Part shown: piece after piece, positions 33,740 to 43,488 of the stretch | Layout of the letters: each line of letters opens with the position of its first letter | Numbering within the stretch: the stretch's first letter is position 1 | DNA from: Clostridium aestuarii | Lineage (GTDB): Bacteria > Bacillota > Clostridia > Clostridiales > Clostridiaceae | Assembly (NCBI RefSeq): GCF_026735135.1 | Contig: NZ_JAPQER010000002.1 | Span: 434,001-498,000, forward strand | Direction of reading: 5' to 3' | Length of the DNA: 64,000 nucleotides | Made by a program: the position numbers and the translations under genes | Notes under the pieces: generated by a model | What the model was told of the DNA's origin: nothing | The model's database searches: none | The model's input: only the letters and a program-made list of their open reading frames with translations

Positions 33740-34936
33740 ATGAAAATAATTTTTATTCTACTGATAATATCAATAGCTTTTTTAATATTTAAATTATTAA
33801 GTAATAAGATTTCAAACTTAAATAAAGATATTTTTGTAACAATCTTATGTACTTTATTAATACTAAATATAATTTTAAAACCTGAACTATGCTTAAATTC
33901 AGCACTAAATGGTTGTAAACTATTCATAAAATCCGTTTTTGTATCTTTATTTCCTTTTTTAGTATTGATAAATATAATGTTATCTTATAATGCAGTAGAT
34001 ATTTATTCAAAATTTTTCGGAAAATTTTTATGTAAACCTCTTAAGCTTCCTGAAAATTGTTCCGTAGTCCTAATTGTCAGTATTTTATGTGGATATCCAC
34101 TTGGTGCAAAATATGCTTGTGAACTTTACAACAAAAATTCTATTAATTTTTCTACTTGCGAAAGACTCATAAGTATAGCATCTAACCCAAGTCCTTTATT
34201 TGTAATAGGAACAGTGGGTACTTCGATGTTGAATAATTCATTTTTAGGAGTACTATTACTAGTTTCTTGCTATATATCATGTTTTTTAACAGGTTTATTA
34301 CTTTCTCCTACCAATACAAATCATTTAAATAAAAAAACACTTTGTAAGAATAACCAAAATAATAAAAATATTGGTGAAATTTTAAAAACAAGTATAGATA
34401 ATGCACTTTCAACTTCTTTATCAATAGGAGGATTTGTAGTGTTTTTCTCTGTATTAACTGTAATAACAAAAAACAATATCATATTTGATATTGTTTTAAC
34501 AAAATTATCTATATTATTACATATACCAGAATGTATTATTAAAAGTTTCTGTTTAGGTATACTTGAAATAACTAATGGTTGCAGTTTAATTTCAGCTGGA
34601 GATTTTAGTATAACTCTCAAAATCATACTTATAAGCTTTCTATTAAGTTTTGGAGGTATATCAATAACAGGTCAAGTATACTCAATTACTCATAAATTTA
34701 ATTTTTCTTTAATTAAGTATATAAAAAGAAAATTTTTTCAAGGAATATTGTGTAGTATATTAGCTGTATTATTTTATAAATTTAGTATTTTAAATCTATC
34801 TAAGTACGTATTCAATCTGCAAACCCAAAGCAATGAATTGCTTATATTAAACAGGATATTAGTAATTCAATTATTCCTCTTACTTTTTCCTTTTACAATA
34901 AATAAAATAAATAAATTACTTAACCGTTTCTCTTAG
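33740..34936 (+). CDS. ylbJ: Sporulation integral membrane protein YlbJ
   Basis: A 398-residue polytopic membrane protein of the YlbJ family, expressed in the mother cell under SigE and needed for spore cortex or coat maturation in Bacillus. Features are about eight hydrophobic segments, SVFVSLFPFLVLINIMLSYN, VSILCGYPLGAKYACELYNK, SIASNPSPLFVIGTVGTSML and GGISITGQVYSI. AAGGAGATATTT precedes the ATG. Its 3' end overlaps the convergent gene by 21 bases. Confidence 0.93.
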   Translation: MKIIFILLIISIAFLIFKLLSNKISNLNKDIFVTILCTLLILNIILKPELCLNSALNGCKLFIKSVFVSLFPFLVLINIMLSYNAVDIYSKFFGKFLCKPLKLPENCSVVLIVSILCGYPLGAKYACELYNKNSINFSTCERLISIASNPSPLFVIGTVGTSMLNNSFLGVLLLVSCYISCFLTGLLLSPTNTNHLNKKTLCKNNQNNKNIGEILKTSIDNALSTSLSIGGFVVFFSVLTVITKNNIIFDIVLTKLSILLHIPECIIKSFCLGILEITNGCSLISAGDFSITLKIILISFLLSFGGISITGQVYSITHKFNFSLIKYIKRKFFQGILCSILAVLFYKFSILNLSKYVFNLQTQSNELLILNRILVIQLFLLLFPFTINKINKLLNRFS

Positions 34937-35443
34937 CTCTTTAACATTTTCTCTTATCGTACTAGTCGTGCTTGTTATATTTTTTCCTATATCATTTAAA
35001 TATTTTTCCATATCATTCTTTAAGTTGAGAAGCATCTGCTGTCCTTCTGTGTTTATTTCTTTCTCTAAATTGCATAATATTTCATCTGCATATTCCCTTG
35101 CTCCCACTCTGATAACCTTAGCTTCTCTTTTAGCCGAAGTTACAATTTCTTCGGCTTTTATTTGTGCTTCCTTTGTTATATTATGATTTTCTATTTCTTT
35201 TTTTAATAATTGATAACTTTGTTTTTTTATAAGCTCCGCTTGCTTATGAGCATCGTTTAAAACTCTTTCTTTCTCTTCACATATCCATTGTGCCTTTTTA
35301 AACTCATCAGGAAGATAGTTAATAATTTGCTCTATAATATCTATTAATTCCTTCTTATTAATCATTGTTTTCCCTACAATAGGTACATTATGTGATGTTT
35401 CAACTATTTCTTGAAGATATTCTAGTAATTTCATAACCTCCAT
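34916..35443 (-). CDS. DivIVA-like coiled-coil protein of unknown function
   Basis: A 175-residue, mostly helical protein. It starts MEVMKLLEYLQEIVETSHNV, followed by charged heptads (KKAQWICEEKERVLNDAHKQ, AELIKKQSYQLLKKEIENHN, EEIVTSAKREAKVIRVGARE). Clostridial genomes carry it beside coaD, often labelled ATPase without support; no nucleotide-binding motif is visible here. It resembles the tail of DivIVA or V-type ATPase subunit E-like helices, so a scaffold role is a guess. AAGGTG precedes ATG 35443. It follows coaD by 13 bases and overlaps ylbJ tail to tail. Confidence 0.75.
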   Translation of the reverse strand: MEVMKLLEYLQEIVETSHNVPIVGKTMINKKELIDIIEQIINYLPDEFKKAQWICEEKERVLNDAHKQAELIKKQSYQLLKKEIENHNITKEAQIKAEEIVTSAKREAKVIRVGAREYADEILCNLEKEINTEGQQMLLNLKNDMEKYLNDIGKNITSTTSTIRENVKELRETVK

Positions 35444-35456
35444 TTAATTCATCACC

Positions 35457-35939
35457 TTATTTCCTACTAATTTTATCAATTACATCTGATGCAATTTCAT
35501 GTGGAACTAATTCATCTATACATCCACCAAACATGGCAACTTGTTTTACAGATGACGAACTCAAGTATGAATATTTGGCATTTGTCATCATAAATACAGT
35601 TTCTATTGTAGGATCAAGTTTTTTGTTCATAAGAGCCATTTGAAACTCATATTCAAAGTCAGATACAGACCTTAAACCTTTAATAATAACTTTAGCATTT
35701 CTTTCTTTCATATAATTAACAAGCAACCCATAAAAACTTTCTACTTTTACATTATCTAAGTTTTTAATAACTCTTTCTATAAGTTCCACTCTTTCTTCTA
35801 CATTGAAATTACCATTTTTCTCCGGGTTTATTAAAACCGATACAATTACTTCATCAAAAATAGCCGCTGATCTCTTTATAATATCTAAGTGACCTTCGGT
35901 AATTGGATCAAAACTCCCTGGGTATACTGCGATACTCAT
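35457..35939 (-). CDS. coaD: Phosphopantetheine adenylyltransferase
   Basis: Fourth step of CoA synthesis. The 160 residues (the family length) start [20 protein letters not shown], carrying the HxGH-type nucleotidyltransferase motif, with [20 protein letters not shown] and [17 protein letters not shown] near the active site. GGGAGG precedes ATG 35939; a longer frame to 35984 runs into rsmD. It is directly downstream of rsmD, the usual pairing. Confidence 0.97.
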   Translation of the reverse strand: MSIAVYPGSFDPITEGHLDIIKRSAAIFDEVIVSVLINPEKNGNFNVEERVELIERVIKNLDNVKVESFYGLLVNYMKERNAKVIIKGLRSVSDFEYEFQMALMNKKLDPTIETVFMMTNAKYSYLSSSSVKQVAMFGGCIDELVPHEIASDVIDKISRK

Positions 35940-35940
35940 A

Positions 35941-36498
35941 TTAATCCTCCCTATACATATAAAAGCATACAGTAGTATTACCATACTTTCTATGATTAAT
36001 AAGAACTATATCATCATTTCCTTCATATATCTCTTCTGAAGAATCTATTTTAGTTACAATAAGACCATCTTTTTTTAATAACATTTTTTCACTTATTATT
36101 CCTATTGCTGGCGGAATCATTTCCTTAGCATAAGGTGGATCTATAAATATAAGATCAAAAATTTTATTTTTTCTACACATTTCCTTAAGTGAATCATACG
36201 AATCCATATTTAAACATTTACACTTATCTTCAAACTTTAAATTAATTACATTTTGTTTTAAAAATTTAAAAGTCGTAGGATGTTTATCTACCAAGTAGCA
36301 CTCCTTTGCTCCTCTACTTGCTGCTTCTAACCCTAAACTTCCAGTACCTGAAAACACATCTATAACAACAGCATCGACAACTCGATTTTGAATTATATTA
36401 AATATATTTTCCTTCACTCTATCTAATGTCGGTCTTGTTTGCATACCATCAGGTGGCAAAATTTTTCTTCCTTTTGCACTTCCTGCAATTATTCGCAT
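35941..36498 (-). CDS. rsmD: 16S rRNA (guanine966-N2)-methyltransferase RsmD
   Basis: A Rossmann-fold SAM methyltransferase of 185 residues. The signatures are [55 protein letters not shown] and the catalytic DPPYA. AAGGAGG precedes ATG 36498. It ends 2 bases before coaD. Confidence 0.96.
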   Translation of the reverse strand: MRIIAGSAKGRKILPPDGMQTRPTLDRVKENIFNIIQNRVVDAVVIDVFSGTGSLGLEAASRGAKECYLVDKHPTTFKFLKQNVINLKFEDKCKCLNMDSYDSLKEMCRKNKIFDLIFIDPPYAKEMIPPAIGIISEKMLLKKDGLIVTKIDSSEEIYEGNDDIVLINHRKYGNTTVCFYMYRED

Positions 36499-36600
36499 TT
36501 TAATCCTCCTTTGTTGTCAATTACATAAAATCTTATTTCATATTTTATCATATATCTATTAATTATACAAAATTATTTTTATATTTTTATAACTAAAAAT

Positions 36601-38628
36601 TTAATTAAAACATATATACTTTGAAGTATTTTCAAGTTTACTTAATATGTCCCTTTTTATTGATATATCCTCTTCTAAATCACTATTAATTATTAATTTA
36701 GCTTCATTATTTGCAATTTTAAACAAATGTATATCTTCAATTAAGTCTGATAAAATCAGTCCATTTTCTCCATGCTGATTGACTCCGAATATTTCTCCAC
36801 TTCCTCTTATCTTTAAGTCTTCTTCTGCAATATAAAACCCATCATTACTTTTACTCATAATTTCCATCCGCTTCCTTGTTACATCACTTTTTATGTTAGC
36901 TATTAAAATACAATATGATTTTTCCTCTCCTCTTCCAACTCTTCCACGTAATTGATGCAGCTGTGATAATCCAAATCTTTCAGCATTTTCTATTATCATT
37001 AAAGTAGCATTAGGAACATTTACCCCTACCTCTATTACAGTTGTAGCTACAAGTACTTTTATTTTTCCTTCTTTAAACCCTATCATAATTTTTTCTTTAT
37101 CATTACCGGACATTTTTCCATGCAATATTGCAATATCCATTCCTTTAAAATATTTTTCTTTTAATTCAGTATATAACTCTTCTACAGAAGTTAATTGTAT
37201 TTTTTCGTTTTCTTCTACTAAAGGACATACAATATAAACTTGTCTTCCCTTTTGTATTTCTTTTAAAGAAAATTTATATACTCTATCTCTTTTATTTTTT
37301 TCAACATAGTAGGTATCAATCTTTTTTCTTCCTGGAGGTAATTCATTTATTATGGATATATCTAAATCTCTATATAATGTTAATGCTAAAGTCCTAGGTA
37401 TAGGCGTTGCTGTCATAACTAATATATCAATTTTCTTATCCTTATTGTATAGTCTGCTTCTCTGTCTAACACCAAATCTATGTTGCTCATCCGTTACAAC
37501 CATTCCTAATTTTTTGAAATTAACATCATCTTCCAAAAGAGCATGTGTACCTATAATTAAATCAATTCTTCCTTCTTGTAATTCCTTTTTAATTCTTTTT
37601 TTATTTTTTAACGTAGTACTACCGCATAATAATTCAATTTTAACATCAAAATCTTTTAAAATCGTTTTTGCTTCCACATAATGCTGAGATGCAAGTATTT
37701 CTGTAGGTGCAATAAATACTCCTTGATACCCATTTTTTATTATATTAAAAAGAGCAATAATTGCAACTATTGTCTTTCCACTTCCTACGTCTCCTTGAAC
37801 TAATCTATTCATAGGTATGTTTTTTTTCTCATCAATTAATATTTCTCTTACAACTCTACTTTGCGCCTTTGTCAAATCAAAAGGCAATGCATCTTTTAAC
37901 ACCTTAAGTTCTGGTGCTATATTAAATGCAATCCCCTTACTACTGTTCAACTTCTTAATCATCAATAATTTTAAAGAATATGTAAATAGCTCTTGAAATT
38001 TCAATCTTTTTATAGCTTCCTTAAGTTCCTCTTTTCCTTTTGGATTATGAATATTCCTAATAGCCTTATCAAGAGAACAAAGCCCATATTTATCTAAAAT
38101 TTTTTTAGGTAAATTTTCAGATATTCTAATATTAGATAATATATGAGAATTTATTTTTATAAAAAAATTGTTTTTAAGATTTTCTTTTAAAGAATACTTA
38201 GGAACCATTCTATCTTCATCTTCAATATTATCTAAAATAATTGGGTTTGCCAAAACCCTTTTATATTTTTCAATCTGAACTTTACCCGAAAGTATATATT
38301 CTTTCATAAGATGAAATTTTTTCTTAATGTATGGTTGATTAAACCATTTTGCTTCAAAATTTGTTTCCCCATCATAAAATAATATAGTTGATATAATCAA
38401 ATTTTTTCTTATATGTATATCTCTCTTTATTTGTTTAGCAACCACTCTAATAATTATATTTTTATTTTCATTTACTTGTTTTATAGAACTATAATATTCT
38501 TTTTCTTCATATTCTCTTGGAAAATATAAAAGGAAATCTAAAATAGTAAATATACCACACTTATTTAAAGTTTCCTTTGTTTTAGGACCTATACCTTTTA
38601 AAGCACTTATATTATCATTACTATTCAT
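36601..38628 (-). CDS. recG: ATP-dependent DNA helicase RecG
   Basis: Branch-migration helicase that remodels stalled forks and Holliday junctions. The 675 residues have the N-terminal wedge/OB domain (ALKGIGPKTKETLNKCGIFT, FLLYFPREYEE), motif I GDVGSGKTIVA, motif II DEQHRFGVRQR and motif VI QLRGRVGRG. Length is normal. The ribosome binding site is weak (GGATGGG). It lies 50 bases from the fakA-like gene, across a terminator. Confidence 0.97.
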   Translation of the reverse strand: MNSNDNISALKGIGPKTKETLNKCGIFTILDFLLYFPREYEEKEYYSSIKQVNENKNIIIRVVAKQIKRDIHIRKNLIISTILFYDGETNFEAKWFNQPYIKKKFHLMKEYILSGKVQIEKYKRVLANPIILDNIEDEDRMVPKYSLKENLKNNFFIKINSHILSNIRISENLPKKILDKYGLCSLDKAIRNIHNPKGKEELKEAIKRLKFQELFTYSLKLLMIKKLNSSKGIAFNIAPELKVLKDALPFDLTKAQSRVVREILIDEKKNIPMNRLVQGDVGSGKTIVAIIALFNIIKNGYQGVFIAPTEILASQHYVEAKTILKDFDVKIELLCGSTTLKNKKRIKKELQEGRIDLIIGTHALLEDDVNFKKLGMVVTDEQHRFGVRQRSRLYNKDKKIDILVMTATPIPRTLALTLYRDLDISIINELPPGRKKIDTYYVEKNKRDRVYKFSLKEIQKGRQVYIVCPLVEENEKIQLTSVEELYTELKEKYFKGMDIAILHGKMSGNDKEKIMIGFKEGKIKVLVATTVIEVGVNVPNATLMIIENAERFGLSQLHQLRGRVGRGEEKSYCILIANIKSDVTRKRMEIMSKSNDGFYIAEEDLKIRGSGEIFGVNQHGENGLILSDLIEDIHLFKIANNEAKLIINSDLEEDISIKRDILSKLENTSKYICFN

Positions 38629-38655
38629 TATATTTTTCCCATCCTTTACTATAAT

Positions 38656-38679
38656 AAAAAAAAGCCTCTAGGCTTTTTT
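38656..38679 (-). terminator. Terminator of asp23-fakA-like operon
   Basis: AAAAAGCCT / AGGCTTTTT with a 2-base loop and T-run on the minus strand. It overlaps the stop codon. Confidence 0.85.
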
Positions 38680-40342
38680 ATTCAACAGATACAATAAAAT
38701 AATATAATGGTTGTTCACCACTATAGTATTGAATATCTATATGTGGATATTTTTCTTCTAGTTTACTAGAAAATTCTTCAACCTTCTCATCATCACAATC
38801 TTTTCCATAAAAAATTGTAATTAATTCACTTTCTTCAGTAATCATATTTGAAATTATTTCACTACAAACTTCATATACTTCTTCTCCAATTTGATTAATT
38901 TTCCCCTCAATTAATCCTAATATGTTACCTTCTTTTATAATATTACCATCCATTTCTGTATCACGTACTGCATAAGTAATAGAACCTGTGCTAACACTTT
39001 GGATAGCTGCATTCATTTCTTCAATATTTTTCTCAAGAGAACTGTTATCATTAAATACAGTTACTGCAGTTATACCTTGTGGTATTGTTTTACTAGGAAT
39101 TATTACAACATTTTTTTCTGAAATCTTTGAAGCCTGTTCTGCAGCCATAATAATATTCTTATTATTTGGTAAAACAAATATATTTTTTGCATTAATTTTC
39201 TCTATGCATTCTAAAATATCTTGAGTACTTGGATTCATTGTTTGACCACCTTCAATGACTAAATCCACTCCAAGATCTTTAAAAATATTTTTAAGTCCAT
39301 TTCCCATAGAAATAGCTACAAAGGCATATTCTTTTTCTTCATTTTGTACATCACTACTAATATTTTCAATCTTTTCATCATCAGAAGTTGAAGCATATTC
39401 CAATTCCAAAATTTGTCTATGTTCTTCTCTCATATTATCTATCTTTATTTTAGATAATTCACCGAGTTTAACCCCTTGTGACAATATCCATCCTGGATCA
39501 TTAGTGTGTATATGAACTTTTATAACATCATCTACAGCAACAACTATCATTGAATCTCCTATAGGCTCTAAAAGTTTTTTGAACTCATTAACCTTCAAAC
39601 ATGCATCTTCTACAAGTATAAAAAATTCAGTGCAATATCCATATTTAATATCTTTTGTATTTATGTTAACTTGAGGTGCTACTTTTTTTTCAATATTTTT
39701 GTGTTTAACATCTTCAACTTTAGCTTCTATATTTTCCTTTAATGCTTCGTACATACCCTTTAATATAATTAATAATCCCATACCTCCTGCATCAACTACT
39801 TTTGCTGCTTTTAATGCTGGAAGCATATCAGGTGTTTTATCAAGAATAGTTTCACTATACTTACATATCTTATATAATCTCTTTACTATATCTACATCAT
39901 CGCAGTTAATAGCGCTTTCTCCAGCCGCCTTAATAATAGTTAATATTGTACCTTCTGTTGGTCTCATAACTGCCTTATATGCATATTTTGCTCCTTCTTT
40001 TATACTATTTGCAAAAACAGCAGCATCAACTTTGCTTTTTCCCTCTAACCCTTTAGCTATTCCTCTAAATATTTGAGAAAGAATAACACCTGAGTTACCT
40101 CTTGCACCCATCAATGCACCTTTTGCAATCTGCTTTGAAATTTCACCAATAGAAATATTTTGTGATTTTTCAATTTCTAGCACTGCACTTCTAAAAGTCA
40201 TTGACATATTTGTACCCGTATCACCATCTGGTACTGGAAATACATTCAAAGAATTTACGAACTCTTTTTTTTCCTCAAGTCTATTTGATGCATTAATTAC
40301 CATATTTCGTAAATCATGTCCATCTAGCTCAAAACGTTCCAA
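38678..40342 (-). CDS. DAK2-domain fatty-acid kinase FakA-like protein
   Basis: A 554-residue YloV/FakA-family protein. FakA phosphorylates fatty acids bound to a FakB protein. The N-terminal DAK2 kinase domain (about 1-200) has VPDGDTGTNMSMTFRS, GALMGARGNSGVILSQIFRG and RPTEGTILTIIKAA. The middle and C-terminal domains include HTNDPGWILSQGVKLGEL and FVLPNNKNIIMAAEQASKIS. It starts at TTG 40342, with AAGGAGGT 7 bases upstream. It is paired with the Asp23 gene 13 bases upstream, as yloU-yloV in Bacillus. Confidence 0.93.
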   Translation of the reverse strand: MERFELDGHDLRNMVINASNRLEEKKEFVNSLNVFPVPDGDTGTNMSMTFRSAVLEIEKSQNISIGEISKQIAKGALMGARGNSGVILSQIFRGIAKGLEGKSKVDAAVFANSIKEGAKYAYKAVMRPTEGTILTIIKAAGESAINCDDVDIVKRLYKICKYSETILDKTPDMLPALKAAKVVDAGGMGLLIILKGMYEALKENIEAKVEDVKHKNIEKKVAPQVNINTKDIKYGYCTEFFILVEDACLKVNEFKKLLEPIGDSMIVVAVDDVIKVHIHTNDPGWILSQGVKLGELSKIKIDNMREEHRQILELEYASTSDDEKIENISSDVQNEEKEYAFVAISMGNGLKNIFKDLGVDLVIEGGQTMNPSTQDILECIEKINAKNIFVLPNNKNIIMAAEQASKISEKNVVIIPSKTIPQGITAVTVFNDNSSLEKNIEEMNAAIQSVSTGSITYAVRDTEMDGNIIKEGNILGLIEGKINQIGEEVYEVCSEIISNMITEESELITIFYGKDCDDEKVEEFSSKLEEKYPHIDIQYYSGEQPLYYFIVSVE

Positions 40343-40355
40343 TTTTTGTACCTCC

Positions 40356-40703
40356 TTAAACCCTTACACCTTGAACATTTACAGTTATACTTGCAATATC
40401 AAGATCTGTTTGATTTTCTACATTGTATTTTACTTTTTTTATTATATTATTTGCTATAACAGAAATTTTTGTTCCATATTCAATAATAACATGTACTTCT
40501 ATAAATAGTTTACTATCTTTATTATATATCTTAACTCCTTTGCTTAAGTTTTCACGTTTCAAAAGCTGCCACAAACCATCTGTAGCATCTTTAGAAGCCA
40601 TTCCAACAACTCCATAGCATTCCATAGTAGATATACCAACGATATTCGCTAAAACTTCATCAGAATAATTTATAGTACCATATACACCAGTAATTCCTAA
40701 CAT
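40356..40703 (-). CDS. Asp23/Gls24 family envelope stress protein (YloU-like)
   Basis: A 115-residue Asp23-family protein (MLGITGVYGTINYSDEVLAN, TMECYGVVGMASK, VIIEYGTKISVIANNIIKKV). Family members associate with the membrane and are linked to envelope stress. ATG 40703 has AAGGAGGA 7 bases upstream. It is the first gene of a two-gene operon with the fakA-like gene. Confidence 0.92.
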   Translation of the reverse strand: MLGITGVYGTINYSDEVLANIVGISTMECYGVVGMASKDATDGLWQLLKRENLSKGVKIYNKDSKLFIEVHVIIEYGTKISVIANNIIKKVKYNVENQTDLDIASITVNVQGVRV

Positions 40704-40734
40704 ATACATTCCTCCTTATCTTAACATACTATTT

Positions 40735-40763
40735 ATTTTATAATATATATATTTTTAAATCAA
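40735..40763 (-). promoter_or_regulatory. SigA promoter of the asp23-fakA-like operon
   Basis: TTGATT (40758-40763), 17-base spacer, TAAAAT (40735-40740) on the minus strand. Confidence 0.55.
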
Positions 40764-40813
40764 GAAAATAAATCATATATATACTTATTCTTACTTTTAC
40801 ATTTATATTTTAC

Positions 40814-40843
40814 TTGCCAAAAACATGTTATATATGCTACAAT
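40814..40843 (+). promoter_or_regulatory. SigA promoter of rpmB
   Basis: TTGCCA (40814-40819), 18-base spacer, TACAAT (40838-40843). Confidence 0.6.
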
Positions 40844-40897
40844 ATATTACGTTCTATCACATGGAATTATTATCTTCAATATAGGAGGTGTTATACA

Positions 40898-41089
40898 ATG
40901 GCAAAAAAATGTGATATATGCGGAAAAGGTGTTGTTTCAGGTGTTCAATACAGCCATTCGCATCGTCAATCAAAGAGAAAATGGGCGCCAAATATAAAAA
41001 GCATCAAAGCTTTAGTTAATGGAAGTCCTAGAAAAATAAATGTATGTACTAGATGCTTACGTTCTGGAAAAGTTCAACGTGCTGTCTAA
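40898..41089 (+). CDS. rpmB: 50S ribosomal protein L28
   Basis: The 63-residue L28 starts MAKKCDICGKGVVSGVQYSH, and the tail CTRCLRSGKVQRAV completes two Cys pairs, the zinc-binding form. The long frame from 40814 is rejected because AGGAGGTG precedes ATG 40898. It is monocistronic and converges with spoVM over a shared terminator. Confidence 0.98.
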   Translation: MAKKCDICGKGVVSGVQYSHSHRQSKRKWAPNIKSIKALVNGSPRKINVCTRCLRSGKVQRAV

Positions 41090-41093
41090 ACTG

Positions 41094-41142
41094 AAAAAGT
41101 AAAAAATGCAATTGTTAATACAATTGCATTTTTTTACTTTTT
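41094..41142. terminator. Bidirectional terminator of rpmB and spoVM
   Basis: Long stem of about 22 bp (AAAAAGTAAAAAATGCAATT paired with its complement), with T-runs both ways. It covers the spoVM stop codon. Confidence 0.9.
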
Positions 41143-41208
41143 ATTTTTTTTAAATATTCTTAAAAATTTTGATAAAAAGTTAGGAAGCTTGATAGCAACA
41201 ATCTTCAT
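41134..41208 (-). CDS. spoVM: Stage V sporulation protein M
   Basis: A 24-residue amphipathic peptide that reads MKIVAIKLPNFLSKFLRIFK followed by KNKK. SpoVM recognises the positive curvature of the forespore membrane and anchors SpoIVA for spore coat assembly. The IKLPxFL core is diagnostic, and the gene lies between thiN and rpmB as in Bacillus. AGGGGG lies 5 bases before ATG 41208. A CATATAAT box at about 41267 resembles a SigE -10 element. It is too short for ordinary gene callers. Confidence 0.9.
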   Translation of the reverse strand: MKIVAIKLPNFLSKFLRIFKKNKK

Positions 41209-41288
41209 AATAACCCCCTAAAATATGGATATCGCAGGCAAACTTTACTTATAGTTTTATTATATGTATTAGCGTAGTTTTTAGTTAC

Positions 41289-41322
41289 AATAAAGACATG
41301 CAAATATTTACATGCCTTTATT
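41289..41322 (-). terminator. Terminator of thiN
   Basis: AATAAAG-A-CATG / CATG-C-CTTTATT with a 10-base loop, overlapping the thiN stop codon. Confidence 0.6.
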
Positions 41323-41953
41323 CTGTGGGGTAAATCACCAATAAAGTTCCTTTTTTGAAATTAATCTCAACTTGCTCTTCTATAAATTCATTTGAAATTG
41401 TAATTGGATTACCTATCTCTAAATAAAATTTATCTAGTGGATATTTTGCTCCACTAATACTTAATTCATCAACATTCTCATAATATGCTACCAAAGAAAA
41501 TGTTTTACCTCTACTACCCAGTAAAGTTATAGGCTTATTTGTAATTGTAACAACATTATGTTTATCTTTAATATATGCTGAAACTCCTAATTTTAAGCAC
41601 TTAATCAACATTCCTAAATTACCTAGAGAATGATCTATTCGTGTTCCAGTGCATCCTAATAATATAATTTTATTTGCTCCCAGTTCTACGGCTTTATTTA
41701 CAGCAATTTCAGTATCAGTATAATCTTTTTCTGGTGGGTACTGAATTATATTACTATGTTTATTTTTAAAGTATTCAAAAACTTTAGGCTCTATAGAATC
41801 GAAATCACCAATTATGAAATCTGGACATATATCATATTCATACAAACAATTAGCTCCACTATCAGCACAAATTAAATATGTACAGTCTTCTATTTCCTTA
41901 TTAATTAACTCATCAGAAGGAGCTGTTCCTCCTGATACAATAACAACTTTCAT
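41318..41953 (-). CDS. thiN: Thiamine pyrophosphokinase
   Basis: Makes thiamine pyrophosphate from thiamine and ATP. The 211 residues carry LICADSGANCLYEYDICPDF, IIGDFDSIEPKVFEYF and YPPEKDYTDTEIAVNKA, the DFDS and KDxTD active-site motifs, then GCTGTRIDHSLGNLGML. The ATG is 2 bases after rpe, so the two are coupled. Confidence 0.95.
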   Translation of the reverse strand: MKVVIVSGGTAPSDELINKEIEDCTYLICADSGANCLYEYDICPDFIIGDFDSIEPKVFEYFKNKHSNIIQYPPEKDYTDTEIAVNKAVELGANKIILLGCTGTRIDHSLGNLGMLIKCLKLGVSAYIKDKHNVVTITNKPITLLGSRGKTFSLVAYYENVDELSISGAKYPLDKFYLEIGNPITISNEFIEEQVEINFKKGTLLVIYPTE

Positions 41954-41955
41954 AA

Positions 41956-42606
41956 TTAAAACCTTTCTTTCAACGCTCTTATATTTTTTTCTATTTCACC
42001 ATCCTTAAATACAGCTGAACCCGCTACAATTACATTTGCACCACATTCAACAATTTCCTTAATATTATCTAAATTAACCCCACCATCAACTTGTATCAAA
42101 AGCTCTTTATTACATTTTAAAGAAACTTCTTTTACTTGTTTAATTTTATCTGAACAATATTTTATATACTTTTGTCCTCCAAATCCAGGATTCACAGACA
42201 TTATAAGTATCATATCTACTTCACTTATTAAATGCTTTATTGATTCTATTGGAGTAGCAGGATTTAATGCTATTCCAGCTTTAATTCCAAAACTCTTAAT
42301 ATAATTTATTGTTCTATCTAAGTGTTTATCACTTTCATAATGCACTGTAATTAAGTCTGCACCAGCTTTAACAAAGTCTTCAATATATCTTGAAGGTTCT
42401 TCTATCATTAAATGCACATCAAATACCAAATTTGTAAGGTTTCTAATACTTTTAATAATAGGAATTCCAAAGGAAATATTTGGAACAAACATTCCATCCA
42501 TTACATCTATATGAATGAAGTCTGCACCATATCTTTCCAAGTCTGTTATATCCTTTTGTAAGTTTTTAAAATCTGCTGATAATATAGATGGCGCTATTTT
42601 TACCAT
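41956..42606 (-). CDS. rpe: Ribulose-phosphate 3-epimerase
   Basis: Pentose-phosphate TIM-barrel enzyme of 216 residues. It shows [73 protein letters not shown] and [10 protein letters not shown]. It sits between rsgA and thiN, overlapping rsgA by 7 bases. Confidence 0.97.
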   Translation of the reverse strand: MVKIAPSILSADFKNLQKDITDLERYGADFIHIDVMDGMFVPNISFGIPIIKSIRNLTNLVFDVHLMIEEPSRYIEDFVKAGADLITVHYESDKHLDRTINYIKSFGIKAGIALNPATPIESIKHLISEVDMILIMSVNPGFGGQKYIKYCSDKIKQVKEVSLKCNKELLIQVDGGVNLDNIKEIVECGANVIVAGSAVFKDGEIEKNIRALKERF

Positions 42607-43469
42607 TTGTTTTTTTCCCCCTTAATAATCTCTTCTAATGTTTTTATATAAAATTTATATCTGTTAGAATCTATTATATTTTCTTCTACAGCTTTTTTAA
42701 TTATACATTCAGGTTCTTTATAATGCATACACCCTTTAAATTTACATTGGTTTTCATATTCCCAAAATTCAGGGAAATATTCCTGTAACTCTTCTTTACT
42801 TTCAAACTTCACTTCAAGCGTAGAAAACCCTGGAGTATCAACAACAAACCCCTCATTAATTTCTACTAATTGACTATGCCTTGTAGTGTGTTTTCCTCTT
42901 TTTAGTTTTTCACTTATATTTCCAGTTTCCATAACTTCACTGCCAACTAACTGATTTAGTATAGTTGATTTTCCAACTCCAGACTGTCCGCAAAAAACAG
43001 TTACATTATTTTTTAATTTATTTTTTATCTTTTCTAATCCTATTCCTTTCTTTGCATTAGCAAAAATATACTCATATCCAGCATTTTTAATCATTTTTAC
43101 AGCTTTATCGTCCTGATATTTTTCCAATAGATCTGTTTTATTAAAACAAACTATAGCTTTTATTTTTTTTAGTTCACATTGAAGTAAAAATTTATTTAAA
43201 AGATCTAAATTAACATCAGGATTTTTTAGTGAAAATACGACAAGTGCTTGAGTAATATTTGATACTAGTGGCCGTATCAATTCATTATTTCTTTCATAAA
43301 TTTCTTCAATTGATCCTTTATTATTTTTTAAAGTAATATCAACTTTATCACCAACAATAGGTGATAACCCTTTTTTTCTAAATTTGCCTCTGGCTTTACA
43401 TTCTATAACTTGATCTTTTACTTTTACATAATAAAAGCCACCTATTCCTTTTATAATTATTCCTTCCAT
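42600..43469 (-). CDS. rsgA: Small ribosomal subunit biogenesis GTPase RsgA
   Basis: Circularly permuted GTPase for late 30S maturation. The 289 residues start [20 protein letters not shown] (OB fold). Then come G4 [11 protein letters not shown]1 [20 protein letters not shown] and G3 DTPGFSTLE. The C-terminal zinc site is [25 protein letters not shown] precedes ATG 43469. It follows prkC; in Bacillus the RsgA homologue is a PrkC substrate. Confidence 0.97.
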   Translation of the reverse strand: MEGIIIKGIGGFYYVKVKDQVIECKARGKFRKKGLSPIVGDKVDITLKNNKGSIEEIYERNNELIRPLVSNITQALVVFSLKNPDVNLDLLNKFLLQCELKKIKAIVCFNKTDLLEKYQDDKAVKMIKNAGYEYIFANAKKGIGLEKIKNKLKNNVTVFCGQSGVGKSTILNQLVGSEVMETGNISEKLKRGKHTTRHSQLVEINEGFVVDTPGFSTLEVKFESKEELQEYFPEFWEYENQCKFKGCMHYKEPECIIKKAVEENIIDSNRYKFYIKTLEEIIKGEKNKW

Positions 43470-43488
43470 GATTCCTCCTAAATAAACT

